Assembly: GCA_963715655.1 (NCBI GenBank)
Contig: OY970262.1
Location: 620,001 to 684,000, forward strand
Reading direction: 5' to 3'
DNA: 64,000 nucleotides
Source: JANQPD01 sp963715655
GTDB taxonomy: Bacteria > Bacteroidota > Bacteroidia > Flavobacteriales > Schleiferiaceae
Shown: positions 16,304 to 23,417 of the stretch, in pieces
Position numbering within the stretch: the stretch's first letter is position 1
Layout: every line of letters begins with the position of its first letter
Made by a program: the position numbers and the translations under genes
The notes under the pieces: model-generated
What the model was told of the DNA's origin: nothing
Databases searched by the model: none
Seen by the model: the letters and a program-made list of their open reading frames with translations, nothing else

Positions 16304-17542
16304 ATGGAAGTAGCAGAAAGAAGTAAATTTAACGTTCAAAAAATTCGTGAAGATTTTCCTATTCTTCACCAAAATATTAATGGGAGGCCATTGGTGTATT
16401 TTGATAATGCCGCTAGCACGCAAAAACCAAAAGTGGTAATTGACGCCATTACAGAGTATTACAGTACCATAAACAGCAACATTCACCGTGGTGTGCATAC
16501 GCTTAGTCAAAAAGCTACGGATGCTTACGAACTAAGTAGAGAGAAAGTACGAGCGCACCTAAACGCTGAAAAAGTACATGAAATTATTTTTACTAGAGGT
16601 GTTACAGAAAGTATAAATCTTGTTGCTTCATCTCTAGGAAAAGAAAAAATTAAAGCAGAAGATGAAATAATTATTTCTGCTCTAGAGCACCATAGTAACA
16701 TTGTGCCATGGCAAATGCTATGTGCACAAACAGGCGCTAAGCTTAAGGTTATCCCAATGAATGAAAAGGGTGAACTCCGCTTGGATGCATATAAAAAATT
16801 ACTTTCTGCCAAAACTAAATTTGTTGCTTTCAATCACGTTTCTAATGCTTTGGGAAGTATAAATCCTGCTAAAGAAATGATTGCTTTGGCTCATGAAGTT
16901 GGTGCTTGGGTGTTAATTGATGGCGCCCAATCGGTGCCGCACATGAAAGTAGATGTGCAAGATTTAGATGCTGATTTTTACACTTTTAGTGCGCATAAAA
17001 TATATGGGCCAACCGGAATTGGTGTGTTGTACGGAAAAGAAAACCTCTTAAACGAACTGCCGCCTTACCAAGGTGGTGGGGAAATGATTGCAACCGTTAC
17101 GTTTGAAAAAACTACGTATGCAGAACTACCACACAAGTTTGAAGCTGGTACACCAAACATTGAAGCTGGCGTAGTTTTAGGCACTGCCATTGATTATATG
17201 AATGAGATTGGTTTGGAAAATATTGCGGCTTATGAGCAAGAACTTTTAGAATATGGCCATCAAGAGTTAGGCAAAATAGAAAGCATGGAATTCATAGGCA
17301 CAGCCAAAGAAAAAGCCAGTGTTATTTCTTTTAACCTTAAAGGTATTCACCCTTACGATGCAGGTGTAATTTTAGATAAGCTGGGCATTGCCGTGCGCAC
17401 CGGGCACCATTGCACGCAGCCCATAATGGACTTTTATAGCATACCGGGTACCATTAGAGCCTCTTTTGCTTTTTACAATACCAAACAGGAAATTGATTTG
17501 TTGGTTGATGGAATTAAGAAAGTGCAAAGCATGTTGCTGTAA
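16304..17542 (+). CDS. sufS: Cysteine desulfurase SufS
   Basis: PLP enzyme that takes sulfur from cysteine, leaving alanine, and hands it to SufE. It has 412 residues. The PLP lysine lies in SAHKIYGPTGIG near residue 230; catalytic cysteine in AVRTGHHCTQP near residue 370; substrate and PLP contacts in YFDNAASTQKP, NIHRGVHTLS, ALEHHSNIVPW and IDGAQSVPH. It is a group II (SufS/CsdA) desulfurase, as shown by the short RTGHHC loop. The suf run pauses after it for two methyltransferase genes, then resumes with sufE. Confidence 0.96.
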   Translation: MEVAERSKFNVQKIREDFPILHQNINGRPLVYFDNAASTQKPKVVIDAITEYYSTINSNIHRGVHTLSQKATDAYELSREKVRAHLNAEKVHEIIFTRGVTESINLVASSLGKEKIKAEDEIIISALEHHSNIVPWQMLCAQTGAKLKVIPMNEKGELRLDAYKKLLSAKTKFVAFNHVSNALGSINPAKEMIALAHEVGAWVLIDGAQSVPHMKVDVQDLDADFYTFSAHKIYGPTGIGVLYGKENLLNELPPYQGGGEMIATVTFEKTTYAELPHKFEAGTPNIEAGVVLGTAIDYMNEIGLENIAAYEQELLEYGHQELGKIESMEFIGTAKEKASVISFNLKGIHPYDAGVILDKLGIAVRTGHHCTQPIMDFYSIPGTIRASFAFYNTKQEIDLLVDGIKKVQSMLL

Positions 17543-17590
17543 ATTTCTGAAGGTTGTAATCTTGCAACATATTTAAAATATACCCCTAAA

Positions 17591-18283
17591 ATGGCAATAT
17601 CTAGTTTACAAGAAATTAATGAACAGTTGTTTGTGCCTAGTGAAGACTCTACTACTCCGGTTAGAGAAGAAGAAGCTAAAGCCATTTACGATTTTTTAAA
17701 GTCAAAAAAAATTTCCAAAACGCTTGAAATTGGTTTGGCCTACGGACGTTCAGCAAGCCATATTTTGTACGCTACAGGTAGCAAGCATATTGCCATGGAT
17801 CCATTTCAGGATAAGTACGGAAATCATGGTGTGGAAAATATTAAAAAGCTAGGTTTAGCTGAAAACTTTGAACTTATTCGTGATTTTTCTCACGCTGTAC
17901 TGCCCCAACTAGTAAATGAAGGGAAGACCTTTGAATTTATTTTTATTGATGGCGACCATAAATTTGATGGAATTTTTATTGACTTTTACTATTCTGATTT
18001 TCTTATAAAGAAGGGTGGAGTTTTACTTTTTCATGATACATGGATGCGCAGTACCGAATTGGTTTTACAATTTATACGTAAAAACAGGAAGGATTACCGA
18101 CAAATACCACTGCCAAATAGAAATATGGCGTTGTTTGAAAAAACAAGTAATTCAGATGAGCGGGATGGAATGCATTTCAGAGAATTTTATAATACCAAAA
18201 CGATGATTCGACACCATGCAACCATGGAAGTATATGAAAAACCAAACGGTATTTTAGCCAAATTGAAGCGCCTAATAAAATAA
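17591..18283 (+). CDS. Class I SAM-dependent methyltransferase
   Basis: 230-residue soluble protein with a Rossmann methyltransferase core of the Methyltransf_24 type: SAM motif LEIGLAYGRSASHIL near residue 44, an acidic residue in IAMDPFQDKYG, and FIFIDGDHKFDGIFIDF near 115, followed by KKGGVLLFHDTW. Proteins of this type often modify sugars or small molecules; the substrate is unknown. It lies 48 bp after sufS. A near-match box TAATCTTG lies upstream. No link to Fe-S assembly is known, so it may simply be inserted here. Confidence 0.8.
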   Translation: MAISSLQEINEQLFVPSEDSTTPVREEEAKAIYDFLKSKKISKTLEIGLAYGRSASHILYATGSKHIAMDPFQDKYGNHGVENIKKLGLAENFELIRDFSHAVLPQLVNEGKTFEFIFIDGDHKFDGIFIDFYYSDFLIKKGGVLLFHDTWMRSTELVLQFIRKNRKDYRQIPLPNRNMALFEKTSNSDERDGMHFREFYNTKTMIRHHATMEVYEKPNGILAKLKRLIK

Positions 18284-18380
18284 TACCTGCTCCTTAAGTT
18301 CTTTTTTAACCACCAATTTAGGTTGTAGCCTGCAGTTTAAAAAGATGCGGCATATAGAAAAGGCCATGCTCACTAAATTT

Positions 18381-19304
18381 TTATGCTTGTTTTTGGATTA
18401 TAAAAGTACCATAAGGAATATCTATTGTTTCTAATCCTTGCCAATCCGGATGTAGTTTTATTTTATCAATTTCTTCGGGCTCAGAAGGATGAAAAATTCT
18501 ATCTAAAATTTTAAAACTGTTGTTTTCAAAAAGCTTTTCAAAATAGGCTAAACGTAACCTATTTTGAGGCTGAATGGCATTGTCGATAATTTTCCATTGA
18601 TTGGAAGAGTATTTTAAGTAATTAAATTTTGAAATACTTTTATCTACGTGTACAAAGTGATCGTAAACACCAATAGCGTGATATCCAAGTCCATTTACTT
18701 TACAAATTCTACTTATTTCAGCGGTAATTGCCGGTAATACGGCTTCGTTTATATGCTCATAAACATTCACTGAATAACATAAGTCAAAATGATTTTCTTC
18801 AAAATTAGTTTTAGATGCATCCATGATGTGTTGTTCTATATTCAGCTTAATCAATATATCATTTACCGAAAGCGTGTTAATTTCCTGCAAAACTTGCTCA
18901 AGAAGTTTCAGCCTTTCAGACTTTGCCTTTACATAAAGCCAAAGTTTACCAGAAGTGTGATATTGAAGTGTTTTTTCTAAAAGTACTTTCAGATTTTCTT
19001 TTCTTAAATGTCCATTTAAATCTAAGGTAGTTATGTGTGCTGCACCACTTAAAAAACAAGCTAATGGCACCACAGGATGCCAGCCCGTGCCAATCTCAAA
19101 AATCTTTTTGTTATCTAAAGAAAAATTATTTTTACGGGCATAAGTTTCCAGTTCGTTGAAATGAGTGAGCATAGTTTCAAAGAAATCATCAGAAAGACGA
19201 ACCGCCTTGGTTACATATTTTTGTAATACATAATTAAGTTTGAAGCCTCCTGGAACAAGTGTGAAGAACTTTTGCAGCACTGCTTTTAACCACCATTTTT
19301 TCAT
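18381..19304 (-). CDS. SAM-dependent methyltransferase-like protein
   Basis: 307-residue protein on the opposite strand to suf. The central part has a methyltransferase fold: KIFEIGTGWHPVVPLACFLSG (SAM motif, near residue 62), THITTLDLN-type acidic end (seen as TTLDLNGHL), and DLCYSVNVYEHINEAVLPAITAEISRI near 170, matching motif post-I/IV of class I enzymes. The N-terminus KKWWLKAVLQKFFTLVPGG is basic and hydrophobic and may contact membrane. It is convergent with the preceding methyltransferase. Specific function unknown; possibly cell-surface glycan or lipid related. Confidence 0.7.
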   Translation of the reverse strand: MKKWWLKAVLQKFFTLVPGGFKLNYVLQKYVTKAVRLSDDFFETMLTHFNELETYARKNNFSLDNKKIFEIGTGWHPVVPLACFLSGAAHITTLDLNGHLRKENLKVLLEKTLQYHTSGKLWLYVKAKSERLKLLEQVLQEINTLSVNDILIKLNIEQHIMDASKTNFEENHFDLCYSVNVYEHINEAVLPAITAEISRICKVNGLGYHAIGVYDHFVHVDKSISKFNYLKYSSNQWKIIDNAIQPQNRLRLAYFEKLFENNSFKILDRIFHPSEPEEIDKIKLHPDWQGLETIDIPYGTFIIQKQA

Positions 19305-19430
19305 AAAGCAAGAATTTTTTTTAAATATAATTTCTTTTGTCTATAAACCTTATTTTATTTCCGAAACTTCATTTTTTAAATTGGGCTTATTAGCATGCTT
19401 TAACTAGTATTTACTTCCGACCTTTGCAGC

Positions 19431-19847
19431 ATGACGATAAAAGAAATTCAAAACGAAATTGTAGAGGAGTTTTCCATGTTTGACGATTGGATGCAGCGTT
19501 ATGAATACCTTATAGAATTAGGTAAATCGCTTCCGCTGATTGATGAGCAGCACAAAACTGATGATAACATTATTAAAGGTTGTCAAAGTAGAGTTTGGCT
19601 AAATGCCGAAACTAACGGCAAGGAGATTACCTATACCGCTGATAGCGATGCTATTCTTACTAAAGGACTTATTGCGCTTATGGTTAGGGTGTTATCTAAT
19701 CAAAAACCAGAGGATATTGTAAAGGCCGAAATGGATTTTGTAGATGAAATTGGGTTGAAAGAACACCTTTCGCCCACCCGGGCCAACGGCCTTTTGAGTA
19801 TGATAAAACAAATGAAATTTTATGCACTTGCCTTTGGAGCAAAATAG
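19431..19847 (+). CDS. sufE: Sulfur acceptor protein SufE
   Basis: Accepts persulfide sulfur from SufS and passes it to SufB. It has 138 residues, normal size, starting MTIKEIQNEIVEEF. The active cysteine is in NIIKGCQSRVWL near residue 50, with surrounding FDDWMQRYEYLIELGKSLP and the C-terminal LSPTRANGLLSMI. A near-consensus -7 box (GACCTTTG) ends 4 bp before the ATG, so it may have its own transcript. It is separated from sufS by two methyltransferase genes. Confidence 0.95.
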   Translation: MTIKEIQNEIVEEFSMFDDWMQRYEYLIELGKSLPLIDEQHKTDDNIIKGCQSRVWLNAETNGKEITYTADSDAILTKGLIALMVRVLSNQKPEDIVKAEMDFVDEIGLKEHLSPTRANGLLSMIKQMKFYALAFGAK

Positions 19848-19910
19848 TTTTAAGGTTGAAAGTTTAATGTTCAACGTTAACCTTCAACCTTTAACCTTCA
19901 ACTTTAAACA
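19848..19910 (+). repeat. Seven-base-periodic intergenic repeat (AACCTTCAAC type)
   Basis: Between sufE and the DUF59 gene, AAGGTTGAAAG on the left is followed by near-complementary and repeated ACCTTCAAC / CCTTTAACC / CTTCAACTTT words at about 7-bp steps. TTAAGGTTGAA (19850-19860) and TTCAACCTTTAA (19883-19894) can form a stem. The same word family occurs at about 12042-12066, 14890-14898 and 39531-39556. Confidence 0.5.
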
Positions 19911-19913
19911 AAA

Positions 19914-20234
19914 ATGACAGACGCAGAATTACAAGTAATAGGAGAAAAAGCGGTGGATGTACTCCGCTCTATTTATGACCCTGAAATACCCGTAGATATT
20001 TACGAACTTGGGTTAATTTATGATGTGCAAGTAAGCACCGATGTGGACATTAAAATATTAATGACCCTTACTTCTCCTAACTGCCCAGTGGCCGAAAGTT
20101 TACCCGAAGAGGTAAAGGAAAAAGTAAAATCTATTGACGAAGTAAAAGAGGTGGAGGTAGAAATAACCTTTGACCCGCCTTGGACAAAAGATATGATGAG
20201 CGAAGAAGCAAAACTTGAGTTAGGATTTTTGTAA
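19914..20234 (+). CDS. SUF-associated DUF59/MIP18-family Fe-S protein
   Basis: 106-residue protein of the MIP18 (DUF59) family, a late-acting Fe-S assembly or target-maturation factor often placed at the end of suf operons (SufT-like/YitW-like). Hallmarks: SIYDPEIPVDIYELGLIYDV near residue 21, TLTSPNCPVAESLPEEV near 53 with the conserved Cys, and FDPPWTKDMMSEEAK near 87. Its 3' end (20117-20234) plus the first six bases of what was the next gene occur again at 20907-21030, flanking a TA cassette. This copy is complete and is presumably the working one. Confidence 0.9.
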   Translation: MTDAELQVIGEKAVDVLRSIYDPEIPVDIYELGLIYDVQVSTDVDIKILMTLTSPNCPVAESLPEEVKEKVKSIDEVKEVEVEITFDPPWTKDMMSEEAKLELGFL

Positions 20235-20240
20235 ATGGAA
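20117..20240 (+). repeat. Left copy of a 124-bp direct repeat flanking a TA cassette
   Basis: Aligned with 20907-21030 (offset 790 bp) I count 9 differences in 124 bp, about 93% identity. The copy runs from the last third of the DUF59 gene through its TAA stop into ATGGAA, which are also the first two codons of the DUF2480 gene after the right copy. So the ancestral order was DUF59 directly followed by DUF2480, and 20241-20906 was inserted between. Confidence 0.85.
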
Positions 20241-20260
20241 TATGCTTACCTTTAAGAGTT

Positions 20261-20497
20261 ATGAAAATAGTTTTAGAAACACCTGACAGTAAAGTAATGC
20301 AGCGTATTGTAGCATTGGCAAAGCAACTTGGCGTTCATAAGATAACTCAGATTAAAACAGAAGCGAGTGCGCCTGCTGAGAATAGGAATGCCTTGAAAGC
20401 GCTAACCGAAGCAAATTTGTTTCAAAAAATTTCAGATCCAGTGAAGTGGCAAAGGTCTGTTCGTCAAGACAGGGAATTATTTACTGATGAGCAATAA
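20261..20497 (+). CDS. Putative antitoxin of a VapC-type pair
   Basis: 78-residue soluble protein overlapping the following VapC-like toxin by 11 nt. N-terminal MKIVLETPDSKVMQRIVALAKQLGVHKITQI, then a flexible middle (TEASAPAENRN) and a C-terminal part (ISDPVKWQRSVRQDRELF) that would clasp the toxin, a common layout in Bacteroidota VapB-like antitoxins. I do not recognise a named family. A near-consensus -7 box TACCTTTA (20247-20254) ends 6 bp before the ATG, so its mRNA may be almost leaderless. The cassette lies between two copies of a 124-bp repeat. Confidence 0.7.
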   Translation: MKIVLETPDSKVMQRIVALAKQLGVHKITQIKTEASAPAENRNALKALTEANLFQKISDPVKWQRSVRQDRELFTDEQ

Positions 20498-20849
20498 GCT
20501 ATTATTAGACTCGAACATTATTATTTATTTGGGAAAGGGAAATTTAACCTCAGATTTCTTAAAGGATAAACAAATTTTTTGCTCTCAAATAATGCGTTTA
20601 GAAGTTTTGGGCTACACACAACTTGCAAATAATGAGGAGGCTATACTCACCAATTTTTTTAAAGCGGTAACTTTGGTTGATGTTACAGAGGAAGTTATTA
20701 ATCAAGCAATTGATTTAAGGAAAAAACGGAGTATTTCAGTGGGTGATGCAATTATTGCTTCCACAGCAATGGTGATGGAAATACCTTTAGTTACTAGAAA
20801 CGTCAGAGATTTCAAAAGTCTTGAAATGGAAATAATCAATCCTTTTTAG
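20487..20849 (+). CDS. vapC: VapC-family PIN-domain toxin
   Basis: Type II toxin, expected to be a Mg-dependent RNase. It has 120 residues with the four acidic PIN positions: Asp in LLLDSNIIIYL near residue 8, Glu in IMRLEVLGY near 38, Asp in ISVGDAIIASTA near 91, and Asp in TRNVRDFKSL near 109. Antitoxin gene overlaps by 11 nt. It appears intact. Substrate RNA is unknown; many VapCs cut tRNA or rRNA. The downstream 40 bp lead into a partial copy of the DUF59 gene. Confidence 0.87.
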   Translation: MSNKLLLDSNIIIYLGKGNLTSDFLKDKQIFCSQIMRLEVLGYTQLANNEEAILTNFFKAVTLVDVTEEVINQAIDLRKKRSISVGDAIIASTAMVMEIPLVTRNVRDFKSLEMEIINPF

Positions 20850-20892
20850 AGGGTAAGTGTTTTTCTGTATTCAATAATAATTTAAAGTTAAC

Positions 20893-21024
20893 ATGCAGAG
20901 TAAGCTGGAAAAAGTAAAATCTGTTGACAAGGTAAAAGAGGTGGAGGTAGAAATAACAATTGACCCGCCTTGGACAAAAGGTATGATGAACGAAGAAACA
21001 AAACTTGAGTTAGGATTTTTATAA
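20893..21024 (+). pseudogene. 3' fragment of the DUF59 gene (duplicate)
   Basis: The repeat copy 20907-21030 contains the last 38 or so codons of the DUF59 gene in frame, fused to an ATG at 20893, giving a 43-codon remnant ending LELGFL and TAA. Of eight codons differing from the intact gene, six change the residue: I to V, E to K, F to I in the conserved FDPPWTK motif, D to G, S to N, A to T. This looks like decay without selection. It abuts the DUF2480 start directly. Confidence 0.75.
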
Positions 21025-21531
21025 ATGGAAAATGAAATTGTAAATAAAATTGCCAATAGCGCGCTTATTACTTTAAGCTTTGAAGATTTTTATCGCCAAG
21101 GAAAGCGCATGGAAATAGATATTGCCCCTTGGCTTTTTCAAGGGGTTATGCTAAAGGAAAAAGACTTTCGTACGAGCTTAAAAAACCACGATTGGGCACA
21201 ATATAAAGATGCCTTTGTAGCGGTTTTTTGTAGTGCTGATGCGATTATTCCGCAATGGGCGTATATGCTTTTAGGAACGTATCTGCATGAAAATGCGAGC
21301 AAATTGGTATTTGGCAACCGCGAAGCACTAGAAAGTCAATTGATGGAAGAAGTGTTTAAAGAAACAGATTTTTCGGTGTATCGAAATGAGCGTATTATTT
21401 TAAAAGGGTGTAGCGATTTACCTATACCACCTCAAGCATATTTAAATTTTGCGGCTTTATTAGCACCTCACGCTAAGAGTATTATGTTTGGCGAAGCGTG
21501 CAGCACCGTGCCTATTTTTAAGAAAAAATAG
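21025..21531 (+). CDS. DUF2480 family protein
   Basis: 168-residue cytoplasmic protein of a Bacteroidota family of unknown function often found next to suf or DUF59 genes. No signal peptide or membrane segment. Motifs include LISLEDFY-like TLSFEDFYRQGKRMEIDIAPWLFQG near residue 15, KEKDFRTSLKNHDWAQYKD near 46 and KGCSDLPIPPQAY near 130. It begins immediately after the duplicated DUF59 remnant; its first codons ATGGAA are also present after the intact DUF59 copy. The conserved neighbourhood suggests a role linked to Fe-S maturation, which is inference. Confidence 0.82.
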   Translation: MENEIVNKIANSALITLSFEDFYRQGKRMEIDIAPWLFQGVMLKEKDFRTSLKNHDWAQYKDAFVAVFCSADAIIPQWAYMLLGTYLHENASKLVFGNREALESQLMEEVFKETDFSVYRNERIILKGCSDLPIPPQAYLNFAALLAPHAKSIMFGEACSTVPIFKKK

Positions 21532-21539
21532 TAAATTTG
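21532..21539 (+). promoter_or_regulatory. -7 box before the DUF433 antitoxin
   Basis: TAAATTTG exactly matches TAnnTTTG, starts right after the DUF2480 stop and ends 5 bp before the DUF433 ATG. Same spacing as at the other two TA pairs in the window; suggests a leaderless transcript. Confidence 0.4.
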
Positions 21540-21544
21540 AACGT

Positions 21545-21778
21545 ATGAAAACAGCAATTAATCGCATTGAAATAAATCCCGAAATAAGGAGTGGGAAACC
21601 AAACATAAGAGGTACTAGAATAACCGTACAAGATGTATTGGGCTATTTAGCCGCAGGTGAAACTAAGGATTCTGTCCTAGAAATCTTTGGGATTTTAGAA
21701 TCGGAGGATATTGATGCTTGCTTTGCTTATGCAAATTATATCATGGATACAATCATAATTGAAGAAACAGCTTCTTAA
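21545..21778 (+). CDS. DUF433 family antitoxin
   Basis: 77-residue protein from the ATG at 21545 (MKTAINRIEINPEIRSG); a longer reading from 21488 would run through the end of DUF2480 and the promoter box. It is DUF433: a small winged-helix-type domain with ITINPEIRSGKPNIRGTRITV-like core (EIRSGKPNIRGTRITVQDVLGYL) and an ESEDIDACFAYANY C-terminal helix. DUF433 proteins usually pair with DUF5615 PIN-like toxins, and such a gene follows after 2 bp but is frameshifted, so this antitoxin may be an orphan. Confidence 0.88.
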   Translation: MKTAINRIEINPEIRSGKPNIRGTRITVQDVLGYLAAGETKDSVLEIFGILESEDIDACFAYANYIMDTIIIEETAS

Positions 21779-21780
21779 CT

Positions 21781-22118
21781 GTGTTAAAATACATCGTTGA
21801 TGCCAACCTACCAATAAAATTCAGTCTTTGGAGTTCTAATGAGTTTTCTCATGTTTTAGAGTTAAACTCTTCATGGTCTGACCAAACAATCTATAAAAGG
21901 CAGTTAAAGAGAACTTAACAATCATTACAAAAGATAAGGACTTTGTGAGATTAGCAAACACTGCCGATGTGAGAGCGAAAATAATTTTATTAAGTTGTGG
22001 AAACACAACCATTAAGGCTTTGCATTCCTTTTTAGAGGGGCGATGGGAAAGAGTTTTGGAGCTATCCAAGAATCATGACCTAGTGCGCATCCTACCAAAT
22101 CGTTTAGTATCATTTTAA
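21781..22118 (+). pseudogene. DUF5615 PIN-like toxin, frameshifted
   Basis: Starting at GTG 21781, the frame reads MLKYIVDANLPIKFSLW (the PIN-like DANLP motif), then SDQTIYKRQLKRT and a stop near 21919. Shifting by one base near 21897-21902 (within AAAAGG) restores AVKENLTIITKDKDFVRLAN, the second conserved DUF5615 motif, and continues to a TAA at 22116-22118. One base lost (or two gained) explains it. The intact form would be about 112 residues. Unless this is a sequencing error, the toxin is dead. Its stop overlaps the next ATG (TAATG). Confidence 0.85.
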
Positions 22119-22906
22119 TGAATCAAGATTTCAACATCTTAGCCATACAAAACCGCATTGCACCTTTGCGGGAAAAACTCCTAAAACACGAGTTGTACAA
22201 GCACCTAAATGATTTAAATGACTTGCGTGGTTTTATGGAAAACCATGTGTTTGCGGTGTGGGATTTTATGGTGCTGCTAAAGGCTTTGCAAATTAGATTA
22301 ACCAGTACTTCTGAAGCTTGGGTGCCTAGCAAAAGTCCTGTGGCACGCAGACTTATAAATGACATTGTGCTTTGTGAAGAAAGCGATTTAGACTTAAACG
22401 GAAACCCGAGCAGCCACTACGAAATGTATTTGGCCGGTATGAAACAGTGTGGCGCAAACACACAAAAAGTTACCCGAATGATTAGCTTTTTGCAAAAAGG
22501 CTATTCACACAAAAGCTTGGTAAAGTATAATGTAGCAGAATTAGAGCCGCATGTATTAGATTTTTTACGCACCACTTTAAATATCGTGAAAACAGATGAA
22601 GTGCATCGTATTGCTGCCGCTTTTACTTTTGGTAGGGAAGATTTAATACCCGATTTGTTTACTGAAATAGTGCGCGATTTAGATGCTAAAATGCCTAATC
22701 AACTTACTGCGTTTATCTATTATTTAGAGCGCCATATAGAAGTAGATGCCGATGAACACGGCCCTATGGCCAACAAAATGATAGCCGATTTATGTGGAAA
22801 CGATGAGCAAAAGTGGCAAGAAGCGGCTGATGCTGCGTACCAAGCGCTAGAAGCCCGGCTAAAATTTTGGGATGCTATTAGTAATCAGCTAAGCGTGTTA
22901 GCTTAG
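22118..22906 (+). CDS. DUF3050 family protein (haem-oxygenase-like fold)
   Basis: 262-residue cytoplasmic protein matching DUF3050, thought to have the all-helical haem-oxygenase-like fold. Motifs: FMENHVFAVWDFMVLLKALQ near residue 40 with a conserved His, SEAWVPSKSPVARRLINDIVLCEESD near 64, FTFGREDLIPDLF near 168 and YYLERHIEVDADEHGPMA near 195, in which the Glu, Arg, His and Asp-x-Asp/Glu-His look like metal-site residues. Function unknown; some related enzymes are diiron oxygenases. It starts in the stop of the broken toxin and shares four bases at its end with the opposite lipoprotein gene. Confidence 0.8.
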   Translation: MNQDFNILAIQNRIAPLREKLLKHELYKHLNDLNDLRGFMENHVFAVWDFMVLLKALQIRLTSTSEAWVPSKSPVARRLINDIVLCEESDLDLNGNPSSHYEMYLAGMKQCGANTQKVTRMISFLQKGYSHKSLVKYNVAELEPHVLDFLRTTLNIVKTDEVHRIAAAFTFGREDLIPDLFTEIVRDLDAKMPNQLTAFIYYLERHIEVDADEHGPMANKMIADLCGNDEQKWQEAADAAYQALEARLKFWDAISNQLSVLA

Positions 22907-23325
22907 TTTTTCTCTACACTCACTTTTTTTTCTGCGGCAGCTATAGCTTCAAACGTGCGTTTTTCAATGTCTAGCATTTTCACCTTTTCATCTTTTAAGT
23001 ACACTACTTTATCTTCAGTTTTCATAGTCATGTTATCCGGATTCTCAAAATCAGCCATCCATTGCATCATTGCATCATTGGCTTGCTCTAAATCGCGATA
23101 TAATTCTTTTAATACCAAAGTATCAGTAGCCGTGCTATCTGTAGCAGCATCTTTTAATTGTTTGCGCAAGCGTGCCATGTAATTCATTTGCGCCATTGTA
23201 GTGTCATGGCTCGCCATTATCTCCTTTTTTATTTCTTGCTCCTCTGTTTGTGCTTCCGTTTTAGGCGTGGTATTGCAAGCCATTAAAAACAAGGTTGCCG
23301 CGTATAAATACATGAGCTTTTTCAT
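22903..23325 (-). CDS. Small lipoprotein of unknown function
   Basis: Using the ATG at 23325 gives a 140-residue lipoprotein: MKKLMYLYAATLFLMAC with lipobox FLMAC at residue 17, followed by a charged, helix-forming, Lys/Glu/Asp-rich region. It has a run AQMNYMARLRKQLKDAATD and MMQWMADFENPDNM, probably coiled. A reading from 23343 would add six residues before the signal. Similar small lipoproteins are common in Flavobacteriales. No function can be given. Tail-to-tail overlap with DUF3050 (CTTA at 22903-22906 shared). Confidence 0.7.
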   Translation of the reverse strand: MKKLMYLYAATLFLMACNTTPKTEAQTEEQEIKKEIMASHDTTMAQMNYMARLRKQLKDAATDSTATDTLVLKELYRDLEQANDAMMQWMADFENPDNMTMKTEDKVVYLKDEKVKMLDIEKRTFEAIAAAEKKVSVEKN

Positions 23326-23417
23326 ATCCAAAAATTTTAACAAAAGTAGTTAACTCTAAAGTAAATAAATTGCTTTTGCCAATAGCTTTTGTTGAACCTA
23401 CGCCCGAAATTTGCTGT

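Noticed and set aside
20241..20906. Insertion sequence or integron cassette carrying the TA pair
   Set aside because: No transposase, integrase, terminal inverted repeats or attC-like site. The flanking 124-bp repeat is far longer than target-site duplications of known insertion sequences, so a named mobile element cannot be claimed.
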